From positions 434,001 through 498,000 of the forward strand of contig NZ_CP038143.1 of assembly GCF_006542375.1 (NCBI RefSeq): 64,000 nt of DNA. Reading direction: 5' to 3'. Each line of letters begins with the position of its first letter. Within the stretch, counting starts at the first letter, position 1. The notes under the pieces are model-generated. The model saw only the letters and a list, made by a program, of their open reading frames with translations, searched no databases and was not told where the DNA came from. Of this stretch, positions 25,252 through 33,425 are shown one piece after another. Source of the stretch: Oecophyllibacter saccharovorans (GTDB taxonomy: Bacteria > Pseudomonadota > Alphaproteobacteria > Acetobacterales > Acetobacteraceae). The position numbers and the translations under genes were made by a program.

Positions 25252-27573
25252 TCAGCTGGGTGTGTTCCCCAGCTGGCGTTCAGCTCCGACACTGGGCCAG
25301 CGGCCCTGGCTCAGCGCGGACAGGGAGGGGGTATCGAGCCCCATTTCCTGAGCATAGCGCCAGGTGGCGCTCAGCACGCCGTGCACGTAATGGCGCGTTT
25401 CATCATTGGGGAGCACTTCCATGAAGTAGAGCGGATCCATGATCGCATCCTGACGGGCTTCCCAGTGCAGGATGGCGCCGGGCCCTGCATTGTAGGAAGC
25501 CAGCACGTGCAGCAGATCCCCTTCCACCGGTTTGTTCGCAACCAGGCTGCTGTTAGGCGGCAGTGAGCGCAACTGGGCGGTTTTCGGCAGGCTTCCGCCC
25601 GGCACGCTTTCCGCAGGAGCGAATTCCACGCCTGTCGCCCCCGCAAGATACAGCAGGTAAAGCTGCCCGACTTCCAGGTTGTAAGCCGGCTCGGTCAGGC
25701 GTTTTTCGATGCCGGGCACCACCGGAATGACGGGTTGGCCATGCTGATCATAAGTAATGCGACTGGCCACGATGAAACTGGCCGTCTGCGGGCGGATCTG
25801 CATAAGGCCCCGCGCGCCGGCCGAGGACTGGGCCTGGGTGTCAAAATTCGATTCCATGCGCACGACGCCGTAAACCAGAGCCGGATCCAGACGGAAACCG
25901 TGTTGCGGCTTGAGCTGGGCAGAGACGAGAGACGGCCCTTCACGTCTTCCAACATCCTCTGCTGTGTTGGAAGCGGATGTGTTAGAAGCGGATTTCTGGG
26001 GCTGGGAGGAAACCGGCTCCTGCACTGGATGCAGCCGGTCCAGCGCCGCTTCCATCTGGGCAGCCAGACCGCTCATGCCTGCTGTCCGCGTCACCACTGC
26101 AAGCGAGCGGGCCCGCATCGGATCATTGCGGATGTCCGGCCACATACGCCGCACCAGCGCTTCAGCACGTCCCTGTTCCCCCAGCTGCAGCAAGGCGAAG
26201 AAATGCTGTCCTTCCGACAGGGTCGAAACGGCTGCAAGGTCGATTTCCCCCATCATGCGGCCGCGCCCGGAAGGTCTGGCAGACTTGGAGCTGTGAGCTC
26301 TGAAGAAACCGATCAAACGCTGCCGGAACAACCGCAAGCGGTTCGAAAACTTCTGAGTGGGTGATTTTTCAGTTTCTGTGGCCAGCCAATGCCGGGCCAG
26401 AAGAGCATAAAAGGCCTTCCCGTCCCCCGCTTCCACACCGCTGGCATCAGATAAAGAGGCGTCTGCTGAGACATTTCCCTTCCGGGCAGCTGCACGCTTG
26501 AGCCAGACCAGGCGCACATGACGGTTGCGCGCCGCACGCGCCGCCCAGAAAGCAGCGCCTGCCCGCACCCCGGGCTCAAGCACCGGCGCATCGGCCGCCT
26601 GCGCAAACAACGCGTGCGCATTGTCAGTCTTGCCAGTTTTCCATGCCGCCAGACCCGCTATGAAAGCGGGGAATCCGTATTTCTGCTCCCCCCGTTTCAT
26701 ACCGCGCATGCCGATGCGAAACGCATCATGAACCTGCCCCTGGCTGAGCAGCGACAAGGCGATCTCCCCATAAAGCTGGGCTGCGTAAGGATTCGTCATG
26801 CCGGGCGTGGCATCAATCAGACGCAACGCGTTTTCAGCACCAGTGATCCCTGAACTGCTCCACTCAGAAACCGTCCGGTCCAACAGAGGATTGCGCACCA
26901 GCCCTCCGTAGGATGACCTGAAGGGAAGCGCCGCTGGCGGCTGGGAAGCGCCTGTCCGAGCGGCCGCTGGCGCCGGCGTGCGCGCACCGGGCAGGAGAAT
27001 ATGCGCCCGCACTGCCGGCAGTGTTCTGGCCAGATGCGGGGCGCGTTTTTCCAGCAGCGCCCGGATGGCAGGTGCATCAGGCGCATGGGGATAGGCATGC
27101 AGCCAGGCGCGCAGCTCGGCTACGGAAGGATCAGCATCCGTGTGCAGATACAGCTCAGCCAGCAGATCAGGCAGCACGACTGAATCAGCTTCGGTCTCCG
27201 ACGCGCCCAAAGCGGCTGCCAGTTTCACGGCTTTGCGTGCATTCCCTTCCCGCAGGACACGGAAAATCTCTCTGTAACGGTTCACTGCGGAAGGGGAGAG
27301 CGGTTGCGGGAAAGCGGGGGCCACACCCTGGCCCGACCGGTAAGGCGCGAAACTGGTCAGCTGCCCTTCCGCGCCTCCCCCTCCAGCCTGGGAGGCGTGC
27401 AAAGGGGGCACCAACGAAGCAACTTCCGGCGGCGTGGCAGTGGGCTCCCTATGCGCAAGCGCTGGATAGGCGAGACAAAGTGTAAGGCTTGTTGAGGCAC
27501 CTGCCAGAAGCGCGGCACTGACCATTGCGGTCCGGACCGACACAACAGGTACCGACGCAAGTATCCTTCGCAT
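25252..27573 (-). CDS. slt: Soluble lytic murein transglycosylase (Slt type)
   Basis: 773 residues, periplasmic. Signal peptide at about 1-40. A long helical superhelix with TPR/Sel1-like repeats (about 90-530) is followed by the SLT catalytic domain (about 575-740), with the catalytic Glu in YGVVRMESNFD, then GARGLMQIRPQTA and ASYNAGPGA. A Ser/Gln/Lys linker with repeated SASNTSASNT precedes the domain. It cleaves peptidoglycan glycans to 1,6-anhydromuropeptides. The unusually AT-rich 338-base region upstream must carry its promoter. Confidence 0.93.
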   Translation of the reverse strand: MRRILASVPVVSVRTAMVSAALLAGASTSLTLCLAYPALAHREPTATPPEVASLVPPLHASQAGGGGAEGQLTSFAPYRSGQGVAPAFPQPLSPSAVNRYREIFRVLREGNARKAVKLAAALGASETEADSVVLPDLLAELYLHTDADPSVAELRAWLHAYPHAPDAPAIRALLEKRAPHLARTLPAVRAHILLPGARTPAPAAARTGASQPPAALPFRSSYGGLVRNPLLDRTVSEWSSSGITGAENALRLIDATPGMTNPYAAQLYGEIALSLLSQGQVHDAFRIGMRGMKRGEQKYGFPAFIAGLAAWKTGKTDNAHALFAQAADAPVLEPGVRAGAAFWAARAARNRHVRLVWLKRAAARKGNVSADASLSDASGVEAGDGKAFYALLARHWLATETEKSPTQKFSNRLRLFRQRLIGFFRAHSSKSARPSGRGRMMGEIDLAAVSTLSEGQHFFALLQLGEQGRAEALVRRMWPDIRNDPMRARSLAVVTRTAGMSGLAAQMEAALDRLHPVQEPVSSQPQKSASNTSASNTAEDVGRREGPSLVSAQLKPQHGFRLDPALVYGVVRMESNFDTQAQSSAGARGLMQIRPQTASFIVASRITYDQHGQPVIPVVPGIEKRLTEPAYNLEVGQLYLLYLAGATGVEFAPAESVPGGSLPKTAQLRSLPPNSSLVANKPVEGDLLHVLASYNAGPGAILHWEARQDAIMDPLYFMEVLPNDETRHYVHGVLSATWRYAQEMGLDTPSLSALSQGRWPSVGAERQLGNTPS

Positions 27574-27911
27574 AACATTTTTAAGTTAATGGCGTTCTAT
27601 TCCATTTGTAAATTCAATAATTTTTAAAGATGGGAAAGAAGCTCCTTCTTTGTCTGGTTCTTTGTCTGGAAAACTCTCTGAAATCCGCCTAAACCCCTAA
27701 TGGATCAGCGAAATATTTTCTCCTCCTGGTTATTCTTTTTTCGCGGCTTTATTGGAACCACTTCCTTAATTTCATTCTTCTTTTCTTGTCATCTGCCAGA
27801 GCGTAGAATGTTTTTTCTGAAATACATGTTAAATTAATCAATGCACTTAAAATGCATTAAATACATTGATTGAATGTACTTCTGAACACTCTGGTTCTGG
27901 GAGCGTATCCC
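27574..27911. other. AT-rich gene-free stretch upstream of slt
   Basis: About 338 bases with visibly much lower GC than the genome and no gene of either strand. It contains many T-runs and, at 27836-27871, an inverted repeat AATCAATG...CATTGATT enclosing ATGCA/TGCAT-type sequence. It presumably holds the slt promoter and may bind nucleoid proteins; a trace of transferred DNA is also possible. Confidence 0.5.
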
Positions 27912-28769
27912 TCACCCGCCGGCCAGCTTGCGGCGCAGGGCCAGCATATCCTTCCAGAGTGCTCTACGGGGCGCCGGCCCGCCGGCCAGCTGCAGGGGAT
28001 GGAGGGTCGGTAGCAGCGGCAAGGGCGTGTCAAGACCCGGCACAGTGACTTCAACCCATTGTCCTCGCAGCTGGGCCAGTCGTTTTTCCGTCCCCAGCAG
28101 CATGGCTGCAGCGGTAGCACCCATCGTTACCAGAAAAGCAGGACGACAGAGGGCGATGCTGCGTTGCAGAATCGGTAAAGCCGCCTGGCGTTCACCTGCA
28201 GAAAGCGGTCTTCCCCCAGGTGGGCGCCAGGGAATAGCGGGCGCCATGCTCAGCTGCCCGGCACTCAAACCGATCGACGCCAGGACCTGTCTCAACAGGA
28301 TGCCCGCTTCTCCGGCGAAAAGCTGTCCTGACCGATCTTCATCCGCATTCGGCACTTCGCCGATCAGCATGAAGGGGGCCTGCGGCACCTGGACCGGATG
28401 CAGATGATGCATGGCGGTTCGGGCCAGCGACAATCCAGCCACCTGGCCTGAACGCGCTGCCAGCTCCTCGAAACTGCCTGCCCCCAGCACATCTGCCTCG
28501 CCTGCTTCTTCCAAATCCTTGGCTGCAGATATCTCCTGAGAGGGCTGTGGGCTTACAGGCGCAGGCGTGCTGACAGACGCAGGCGTGCGGGCTGCGTGAA
28601 GAGACTGGACAGGAGGGGCTTTTGCCGAAATGACCGCCCAGGGCTGGTCTTCAATCAGCGCTTCCGCACCCCATTCCTGCTGCAGGCGCAAGGCAGCCAG
28701 CAACGTCTCCGTGCTCTGTGCAGCAAGCGGCGTCTCCTGGTCGGTAGATTGAGGCGTGACCCGGCTCAT
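27912..28769 (-). CDS. Uracil-DNA glycosylase superfamily protein without Fe-S cysteines
   Basis: 285 residues. The C-terminal 170 residues match family 4-type UDGs: FMLIGEVPNADEDRSGQLF, then IPWRPPGGRPLS, VTMGATAAAMLLG and LLPTLHPLQL. But the family 4 [4Fe-4S] ligands are missing: the whole protein has one Cys (ALCRPAF). The GEAPG motif reads GEVPN. The N-terminal 100 residues form a Pro/Ser/Ala-rich linker after an opening helix. It may be an inactive or altered glycosylase, or a lineage-specific cluster-free form. Confidence 0.8.
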   Translation of the reverse strand: MSRVTPQSTDQETPLAAQSTETLLAALRLQQEWGAEALIEDQPWAVISAKAPPVQSLHAARTPASVSTPAPVSPQPSQEISAAKDLEEAGEADVLGAGSFEELAARSGQVAGLSLARTAMHHLHPVQVPQAPFMLIGEVPNADEDRSGQLFAGEAGILLRQVLASIGLSAGQLSMAPAIPWRPPGGRPLSAGERQAALPILQRSIALCRPAFLVTMGATAAAMLLGTEKRLAQLRGQWVEVTVPGLDTPLPLLPTLHPLQLAGGPAPRRALWKDMLALRRKLAGG

Positions 28770-29079
28770 GACTGCAGTGTTTTCCTCCTTCTGCGCCTTT
28801 TCACACTTCAGGCATTGTGTCTGCGTGTCTGCCGACCGGCTTTTCAGGAAGCCGGCTCCTTACCTGAACCTGACCTGACCTGACCTGACCTGACCTGACC
28901 TGAGAACAGGGAACGCCTTATGGCCTCTCCATGTCCTCTTCGGCACGTAAAAATTTCCACGATCGGCAGGATCCATTAAGCTGCGCAAATTGAGCGGAAG
29001 CGCCAATCAAATGATCAGGCACGGACCTTTCGTCAGAGTCTGCCTCTCTCCACTTCCTGCCCTACGGAATCTCTCCTTC
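28770..29079. promoter_or_regulatory. Divergent promoter region between udg and ispE
   Basis: 310 bases without a gene. It carries the CCTGA tandem repeat at 28869-28903 and presumably the promoters of both divergent genes. No clear sigma-70 pair could be picked. The ORF reading upstream of the ispE ATG has no family sequence. Confidence 0.4.
28869..28903. repeat. Pentanucleotide microsatellite, seven CCTGA units
   Basis: Seven perfect tandem copies of CCTGA, preceded by one further copy at 28863-28867 separated by an extra A. It sits 100 bases upstream of the udg start and 177 bases upstream of ispE. Such repeats change copy number by slippage and can vary promoter spacing. Confidence 0.9.
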
Positions 29080-30114
29080 ATGGACCCTGAAACGCCGACA
29101 AGTCCTTTACCGTCACCAAGCACGCCTCCCAGAATGGAGCGTGCCTGTGCCAAGATCAATCTCTACCTTCACGTCACTGGCCGACGTGCTGACGGCTATC
29201 ATCTTCTCGACAGTCTTGCCGTCTTTACAGACGCCTGCGACCGTCTCTTCCTGGAAACCCTTCCGCCTCCAGAGGCGTCTGGCCCCCGAAACATCCCCTC
29301 TGACCAGCCCCCTTTCACCCTGCATCTGGATGGGCAGTTCGGCAGGAAACTGCTCAACGAAGGCAAAGCTGTTGCCGGAAACGACAATCTGATCCTCAAA
29401 GCGGCGCGCTTCCTGGCTGAAGCCGCCGGGCAGACAGGAGAACTTCCAGACAACCTGGCCCCGATTGCCTTTCGCCTTGAAAAGGATCTGCCTGTCGCTT
29501 CCGGCATCGGCGGCGGCTCTGCTGATGCCGCTGCCGCCCTGCGCCTTCTGACAGCCTGCTGGGATCTGAAACCTGAGCTGCAGGTACAGGTGGGCCCCCT
29601 TCTGGGAGCAGACGTGCCTGTGTGCCTTCTGCAGCGGCCGGCCCGCATGGAAGGCATTGGCGAGCAGCTCAGCGCGGCACCTGCACTGCCTCCTGCAATG
29701 GGCATGCTGCTGGTCAACCCCGGAGTCGCAGTTGCCACGCCGGCAATCTTCAAAGCCCTTGCGGCTGGCGGAGGGCCAGCTGCCCGCGCGCCTTTGGTTC
29801 TTCCCTCTCAAGGCTGGCAGAGCGTGGAGGAGCTGGCCGGATGGCTGCAGACTCATACCACCAATGATCTCGAAGGCCCTGCTATTGCCCAGGCCCCCGT
29901 CATACAGGACGTTCTGACGATCTTGCGCCAACTTCCCGAAATAAGACTTGCCCGGATGAGCGGCTCGGGGGCGACGTGTTTTGCCCTGCTCGAATCCCCG
30001 CAGGCAGCGCAACGCGCACGCACAGCCCTTGCCAGCCACCCGCAAGCCGCCTCATGGTGGCACTGGGCAGGCGGCATGACATCTTTGCCGCACAAGACAG
30101 GACCACAAGCATGA
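29080..30114 (+). CDS. ispE: 4-diphosphocytidyl-2-C-methyl-D-erythritol kinase
   Basis: 344 residues from the ATG at 29080. GHMP-family kinase of the MEP isoprenoid pathway. MERACAKINLYLHVTGRRADGYH is the usual N-terminus (shown in part: AKINLYLHV), DLPVASGIGGGSADAAAALR the ATP-binding loop, and RMSGSGATCFALL the third GHMP motif. An internal Met at 29134 would give a shorter form closer to the family start, but no ribosome site precedes it. Overlaps the next gene by 4 bases. Confidence 0.95.
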   Translation: MDPETPTSPLPSPSTPPRMERACAKINLYLHVTGRRADGYHLLDSLAVFTDACDRLFLETLPPPEASGPRNIPSDQPPFTLHLDGQFGRKLLNEGKAVAGNDNLILKAARFLAEAAGQTGELPDNLAPIAFRLEKDLPVASGIGGGSADAAAALRLLTACWDLKPELQVQVGPLLGADVPVCLLQRPARMEGIGEQLSAAPALPPAMGMLLVNPGVAVATPAIFKALAAGGGPAARAPLVLPSQGWQSVEELAGWLQTHTTNDLEGPAIAQAPVIQDVLTILRQLPEIRLARMSGSGATCFALLESPQAAQRARTALASHPQAASWWHWAGGMTSLPHKTGPQA

Positions 30115-30674
30115 CAAGCCCGCTCAAGCCTTTCATTTCACTAGTCATGGCCGGCTTCCTGGCCGGGACAGTTTTTCTCTCAGCTGGGCCTGCCTCCGCC
30201 CAATCGGTTTTCGGCCCCCTGCCTGTCCAGAGCCAGTTTCAGACCTTTGTGGCAGACGGCCACCCAGTAGAAGAGCTGGATGAAAGCTTCGGTCCGAGCG
30301 CGGTTGTCTTTCAGAAACGTCTTGTAGGGCCCGGCCAGGCAAAACTCTTCGTGGCCGTTGCGGTCAGCAATGCTTATTTCCCCTGCGGCAATAACCTAAC
30401 AGGGCACAGCATGATGCTGGGCAGCTGGAACAGCCAACCCCCCGTTCTGCAGAGTGACCCGCAGGCTTTGGTTCTGGAAGGGGTTGTCTGTCGTTCCGGT
30501 TTTGTCCTGGCTCATAGCGGCCCCGAACAATCGGAAAGGCTTGCAGCGTTGCTTCAGGCAGATCTGAAAGCTCAACCCTCCGGGCGCCTGGCTCTCAAGC
30601 TGGGTACCCACACGGTTTTTCTGGCCCCAGCTTCCCCGCAAAGCCAGGTTCAGCTGCTTCACATGCTACCCTGA
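30111..30674 (+). CDS. Hypothetical exported protein
   Basis: 187 residues. The ATG overlaps the ispE stop (ATGA). A clean signal peptide (FISLVMAGFLAGTVFLSAGPASAQS) predicts export. The mature 155 residues include VDGHPVEELDESFGPSAV-like polar sequence and two Cys (YFPCGNN, GVVCRSG). No family recognised. Coupling with ispE is probably incidental to function. The next gene is convergent. Confidence 0.7.
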   Translation: MTSPLKPFISLVMAGFLAGTVFLSAGPASAQSVFGPLPVQSQFQTFVADGHPVEELDESFGPSAVVFQKRLVGPGQAKLFVAVAVSNAYFPCGNNLTGHSMMLGSWNSQPPVLQSDPQALVLEGVVCRSGFVLAHSGPEQSERLAALLQADLKAQPSGRLALKLGTHTVFLAPASPQSQVQLLHMLP

Positions 30675-30721
30675 CTTCAAGGATCTCCTGAAGACCAAAA
30701 GAGAAAAAGGGAACCGGCCAG

Positions 30722-30754
30722 AAAAAATCTGCCAGCGCTTGAAGCACTGGCAGA
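30722..30754 (-). terminator. Terminator for the downstream minus-strand gene
   Basis: Read on the minus strand, TCTGCCAG and CTGGCAGA enclose GCTT/AAGC, followed by TTTTTTC. It lies 67 bases beyond the stop of the gene at 30821, past the tandem palindromes. Confidence 0.85.
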
Positions 30755-30793
30755 TACAGGCCCGAACGCCTTAGGAGGCAGGGCGCTGAGCGC

Positions 30794-30822
30794 AAGTTAT
30801 ATAACTTCAAGTTATATAACTT
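30794..30822. repeat. Tandem AT palindromes at a gene end
   Basis: AAGTTATATAACTT occurs twice (30794-30807 and 30809-30822) separated by one C. Each copy is a perfect 14-base palindrome. The second overlaps the stop codon of the minus-strand gene. Outside them, AACGCCTTA (30765-30773) and TAAGGCGTT (30822-30830) form a further inverted repeat, so the stretch could extrude as a branched cruciform. Confidence 0.85.
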
Positions 30823-31387
30823 AAGGCGTTGCAGCCTTCAGATGGGCATTGCACTGCGACCAGTAACCGCCGCCCTTCTGGATCCATTTCAGCTGGCCAT
30901 TGGCGCCCTTGGGCTTGTTGGCACGGTACTGGGCAGCACAGGTCTGGAGGCGAGCCTTACCCGGAGTAAGTTTGGAAAACTCCGGTGCAATCGCCTGCGG
31001 AAAGACCACGCCCGCCGCGCTGGTCGTGGTCACGGCTGCAGCTGCGCTCGGCTTCACCATATCGGAATTTTCAGACGTCTTAGCCTCCGGCACAGCCCCG
31101 GCAGGCACGCTACCGGAAGCAGCCGCCCCAGAACCAGCAGGGGTCGCAGCGCCCACATCAGCCGTCTGGCACTTGGCCGCCTTGAAGGCAGCGTAGGTCT
31201 GGCCATTCAGGCTGCCGTCTTTTTTGGCGGCCTGAAAAGCCTGGTGACATTGCCGGGCTGACACCGCACCGGCTGCTGCAGCATGAGCCGCGTTACCCGG
31301 CAGCGCCGTTCCCAGCGCCAGCCCCAGACCGGCTGCAAGAACTGTCATTCCGGCGGGCTTCCTGTTCATCGTCTTTTTCATGCTCAT
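30821..31387 (-). CDS. Exported protein with two Cys-containing repeats
   Basis: 188 residues from the ATG at 31387 (MKKTM at 31381 is an alternative). Signal peptide ending AAHAAAA. Two short modules share a C...F/Y...AKxxG...W/F...C pattern: QCHQAFQAAKKDG...FKAAKC and QTCAAQYRANKPKG...YWSQC, joined by an Ala/Ser/Thr/Pro linker. Similar modules occur in small exported alphaproteobacterial proteins of unknown role (PsiF-like in appearance). Likely periplasmic with paired disulfides. Confidence 0.75.
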   Translation of the reverse strand: MSMKKTMNRKPAGMTVLAAGLGLALGTALPGNAAHAAAAGAVSARQCHQAFQAAKKDGSLNGQTYAAFKAAKCQTADVGAATPAGSGAAASGSVPAGAVPEAKTSENSDMVKPSAAAAVTTTSAAGVVFPQAIAPEFSKLTPGKARLQTCAAQYRANKPKGANGQLKWIQKGGGYWSQCNAHLKAATP

Positions 31388-31575
31388 GCGAACCCCCAAA
31401 GCGTTGAAATCCAAAACATTAAAACAAGGTGAAAATTAGCACCCTAAAATAATTATACAAATATTCTGACGTGTATTGAATTCAGCTCTTCCGTCATTCA
31501 ATTGCCTGCGCCATCACCATGATTTTACCGCGACACTTTACTGCAGGCCAGTTGAATCCTGCCAGCGCGCTTCCC

Positions 31576-32850
31576 TCAGTTCAGGCGTTCACCGTGCTGT
31601 GTCAGATCGAGCCCTTCCTGTTCTTCATCTTCACTGACCCGCATACCCACCAGCCGATCAACCCCCCAGACCAGCAAGGCTGTCATGACAGCCGACCACA
31701 GCACGGTCACCGCCACCGCCTCTGCCTGTCTGCCCAGCAAAGACAGGCTGCCGCTGATGCCGGGCGTGATTGCAGTAGCTGAAAGGGGCCCCCAGGCCAG
31801 CACACCGGTCAGCAAGGCCCCGATGATGCCGCCGATACCGTGAATGCCGAAGGCATCCAGAGTATCATCATATTTCAACCAGTGCTTGAGACGCGTCACA
31901 CAGAAAAAACAGCCCAGCGCCGCACATCCCCCGATCGGCAGGGCCGCCCAGGGCAACACGAAGCCGGCAGCCGGCGTGATGCCCACCAGACCGGCCAACG
32001 CCCCTGAGACGATGCCCAGAGCCGTGGGCTTGCCAAGCAGGCACCACTCCACGCCCATCCAGGCGCATCCGCCTGCTGCAGCCGCCAGTTGGGTGACCAG
32101 CATGGCCATACCGGCCCGACTGTCCGCCGCCAGGGCTGAGCCGGCATTGAAGCCGAACCAGCCAATCCAGAGCAAAGCGACACCGATCAGGGCATAGACT
32201 AGATTCCAGGGTGACATATCCTCCTGACCGATGCCGCGGCGCCGGCCGAGCATGATGGCACAGACCAAACCGGCAATGCCGGCATTGACATGCACCACCG
32301 TGCCGCCGGCGTAATCCAGCGCGCCCAGCCTGGCCAGCCAGCCGCCAGGGCTCCAGACCCAATGGGCGAGCGGCGCATAGACCAGCAGCGACCACAGGAC
32401 TGAAAACACACACAGCCCGGCAAAGCGCACCCGACCCGCCACCGCGCCGGTGATGATGGCCGGTGCGATAACGGCAAAACCCATCTGAAAAAGCAGATAC
32501 ACACTTTCAGGCAGGGTGGTGGGGACAGCATCGGGCAACCCGGCACCCAAAACGAACGCCCTGTCCGCACCTTGCGGGCCCAGCAGGAAATTATCTGCCA
32601 CGCCCCGCAATCCGAGACGTTCCAGCCCGCCCAACCAGGGTGTGCCATTGGTGAAAGCCAGGCTGTAGCCCAGCAGCATCCAGGCCAGCGAAACCAGGCA
32701 ACAGATCACAAAGGATTGCGCCAGCGTGGACAGGACATTTTTGCGCCGTACCATGCCGGCATAAAACAGGCCGATTCCGGGAATGGTCATCATCAGGACC
32801 AGCGCTGCGCTGATCAGCATCCAGGCGGTATTGCCGCCGTCCACTTTCAT
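31576..32850 (-). CDS. amtB: Ammonium transporter
   Basis: 424 residues with about eleven transmembrane helices. The N-terminus TAWMLISAALVLMMTIPGIGLFYAGMVRRKNVL is typical (partly quoted), and the two pore histidines are in GGTVVHVNAGIAG and FGIHGIGGIIGALLTG. Conducts ammonia/ammonium across the inner membrane. glnK lies 41 bases upstream on the same strand, the classical glnK-amtB pair in which GlnK blocks the channel under nitrogen excess. Confidence 0.96.
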   Translation of the reverse strand: MKVDGGNTAWMLISAALVLMMTIPGIGLFYAGMVRRKNVLSTLAQSFVICCLVSLAWMLLGYSLAFTNGTPWLGGLERLGLRGVADNFLLGPQGADRAFVLGAGLPDAVPTTLPESVYLLFQMGFAVIAPAIITGAVAGRVRFAGLCVFSVLWSLLVYAPLAHWVWSPGGWLARLGALDYAGGTVVHVNAGIAGLVCAIMLGRRRGIGQEDMSPWNLVYALIGVALLWIGWFGFNAGSALAADSRAGMAMLVTQLAAAAGGCAWMGVEWCLLGKPTALGIVSGALAGLVGITPAAGFVLPWAALPIGGCAALGCFFCVTRLKHWLKYDDTLDAFGIHGIGGIIGALLTGVLAWGPLSATAITPGISGSLSLLGRQAEAVAVTVLWSAVMTALLVWGVDRLVGMRVSEDEEQEGLDLTQHGERLN

Positions 32851-32891
32851 CTCTGGTCCCTCCCCTGCAGCGGATGACTTGAGCGGATGAC

Positions 32892-33230
32892 TTACAGAGC
32901 GATGTCCCCGCTTTCTCCCGTGCGGATGCGAACCACCCTTTCCAGAGGGGAGACGAAAACCTTGCCATCGCCGATCTTGCCAGTGCGGGCCGCCTGAACG
33001 ATCACCTCGACCGCCTCGTCCACCCGTTCATCGGCCACGGCGAGGTCAATCCGGGTCTTGGCGACAAAATTCACGTGATATTCCGCCCCCCGGTAGATCT
33101 CCGTCTGGCCTTTCTGATGGCCGAAGCCCCGCACATCACTGGCCGTAAGCGCAGGGAAGCCGGCCTCAACCAGGGCTTCGCGCACGTTTTCCAACCTGAA
33201 AGGTTTGATGATGGCAGTGATGAGTTTCAT
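32892..33230 (-). CDS. glnK: Nitrogen regulatory protein PII
   Basis: 112 residues. T-loop motif YRGAEYHVNF has the uridylylated Tyr51; the B- and C-loop segments TGKIGDGKVFV and RIRTGESGD bind ATP and 2-oxoglutarate. Named glnK because amtB follows; sequence alone does not separate it from glnB. No sigma-54 promoter was seen in the 195 bases shared with the divergent hydroxylase gene. Confidence 0.96.
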   Translation of the reverse strand: MKLITAIIKPFRLENVREALVEAGFPALTASDVRGFGHQKGQTEIYRGAEYHVNFVAKTRIDLAVADERVDEAVEVIVQAARTGKIGDGKVFVSPLERVVRIRTGESGDIAL

Positions 33231-33425
33231 GACTTTTCCATTCCGCCGGTTGCGCTGACAGCTGCCGCGAATTCACAACAGATTTCCTTGCCTGCAGCAC
33301 CCGATACCCACCTCTTTCGTATCATAACCGCAACGAAAGGACCAGCTTCTTTCCCGCCCAGCTCCCCTTTCCTTTCCAGCATCCACACGGTAGGAACAGA
33401 AGCCCCTGGCCCGGAGAGCAAGCTG

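Noticed and set aside
33231-33425. Sigma-54 promoter for glnK-amtB
   Set aside because: No TGGCAC-N5-TTGC match on the minus strand of the intergenic region.
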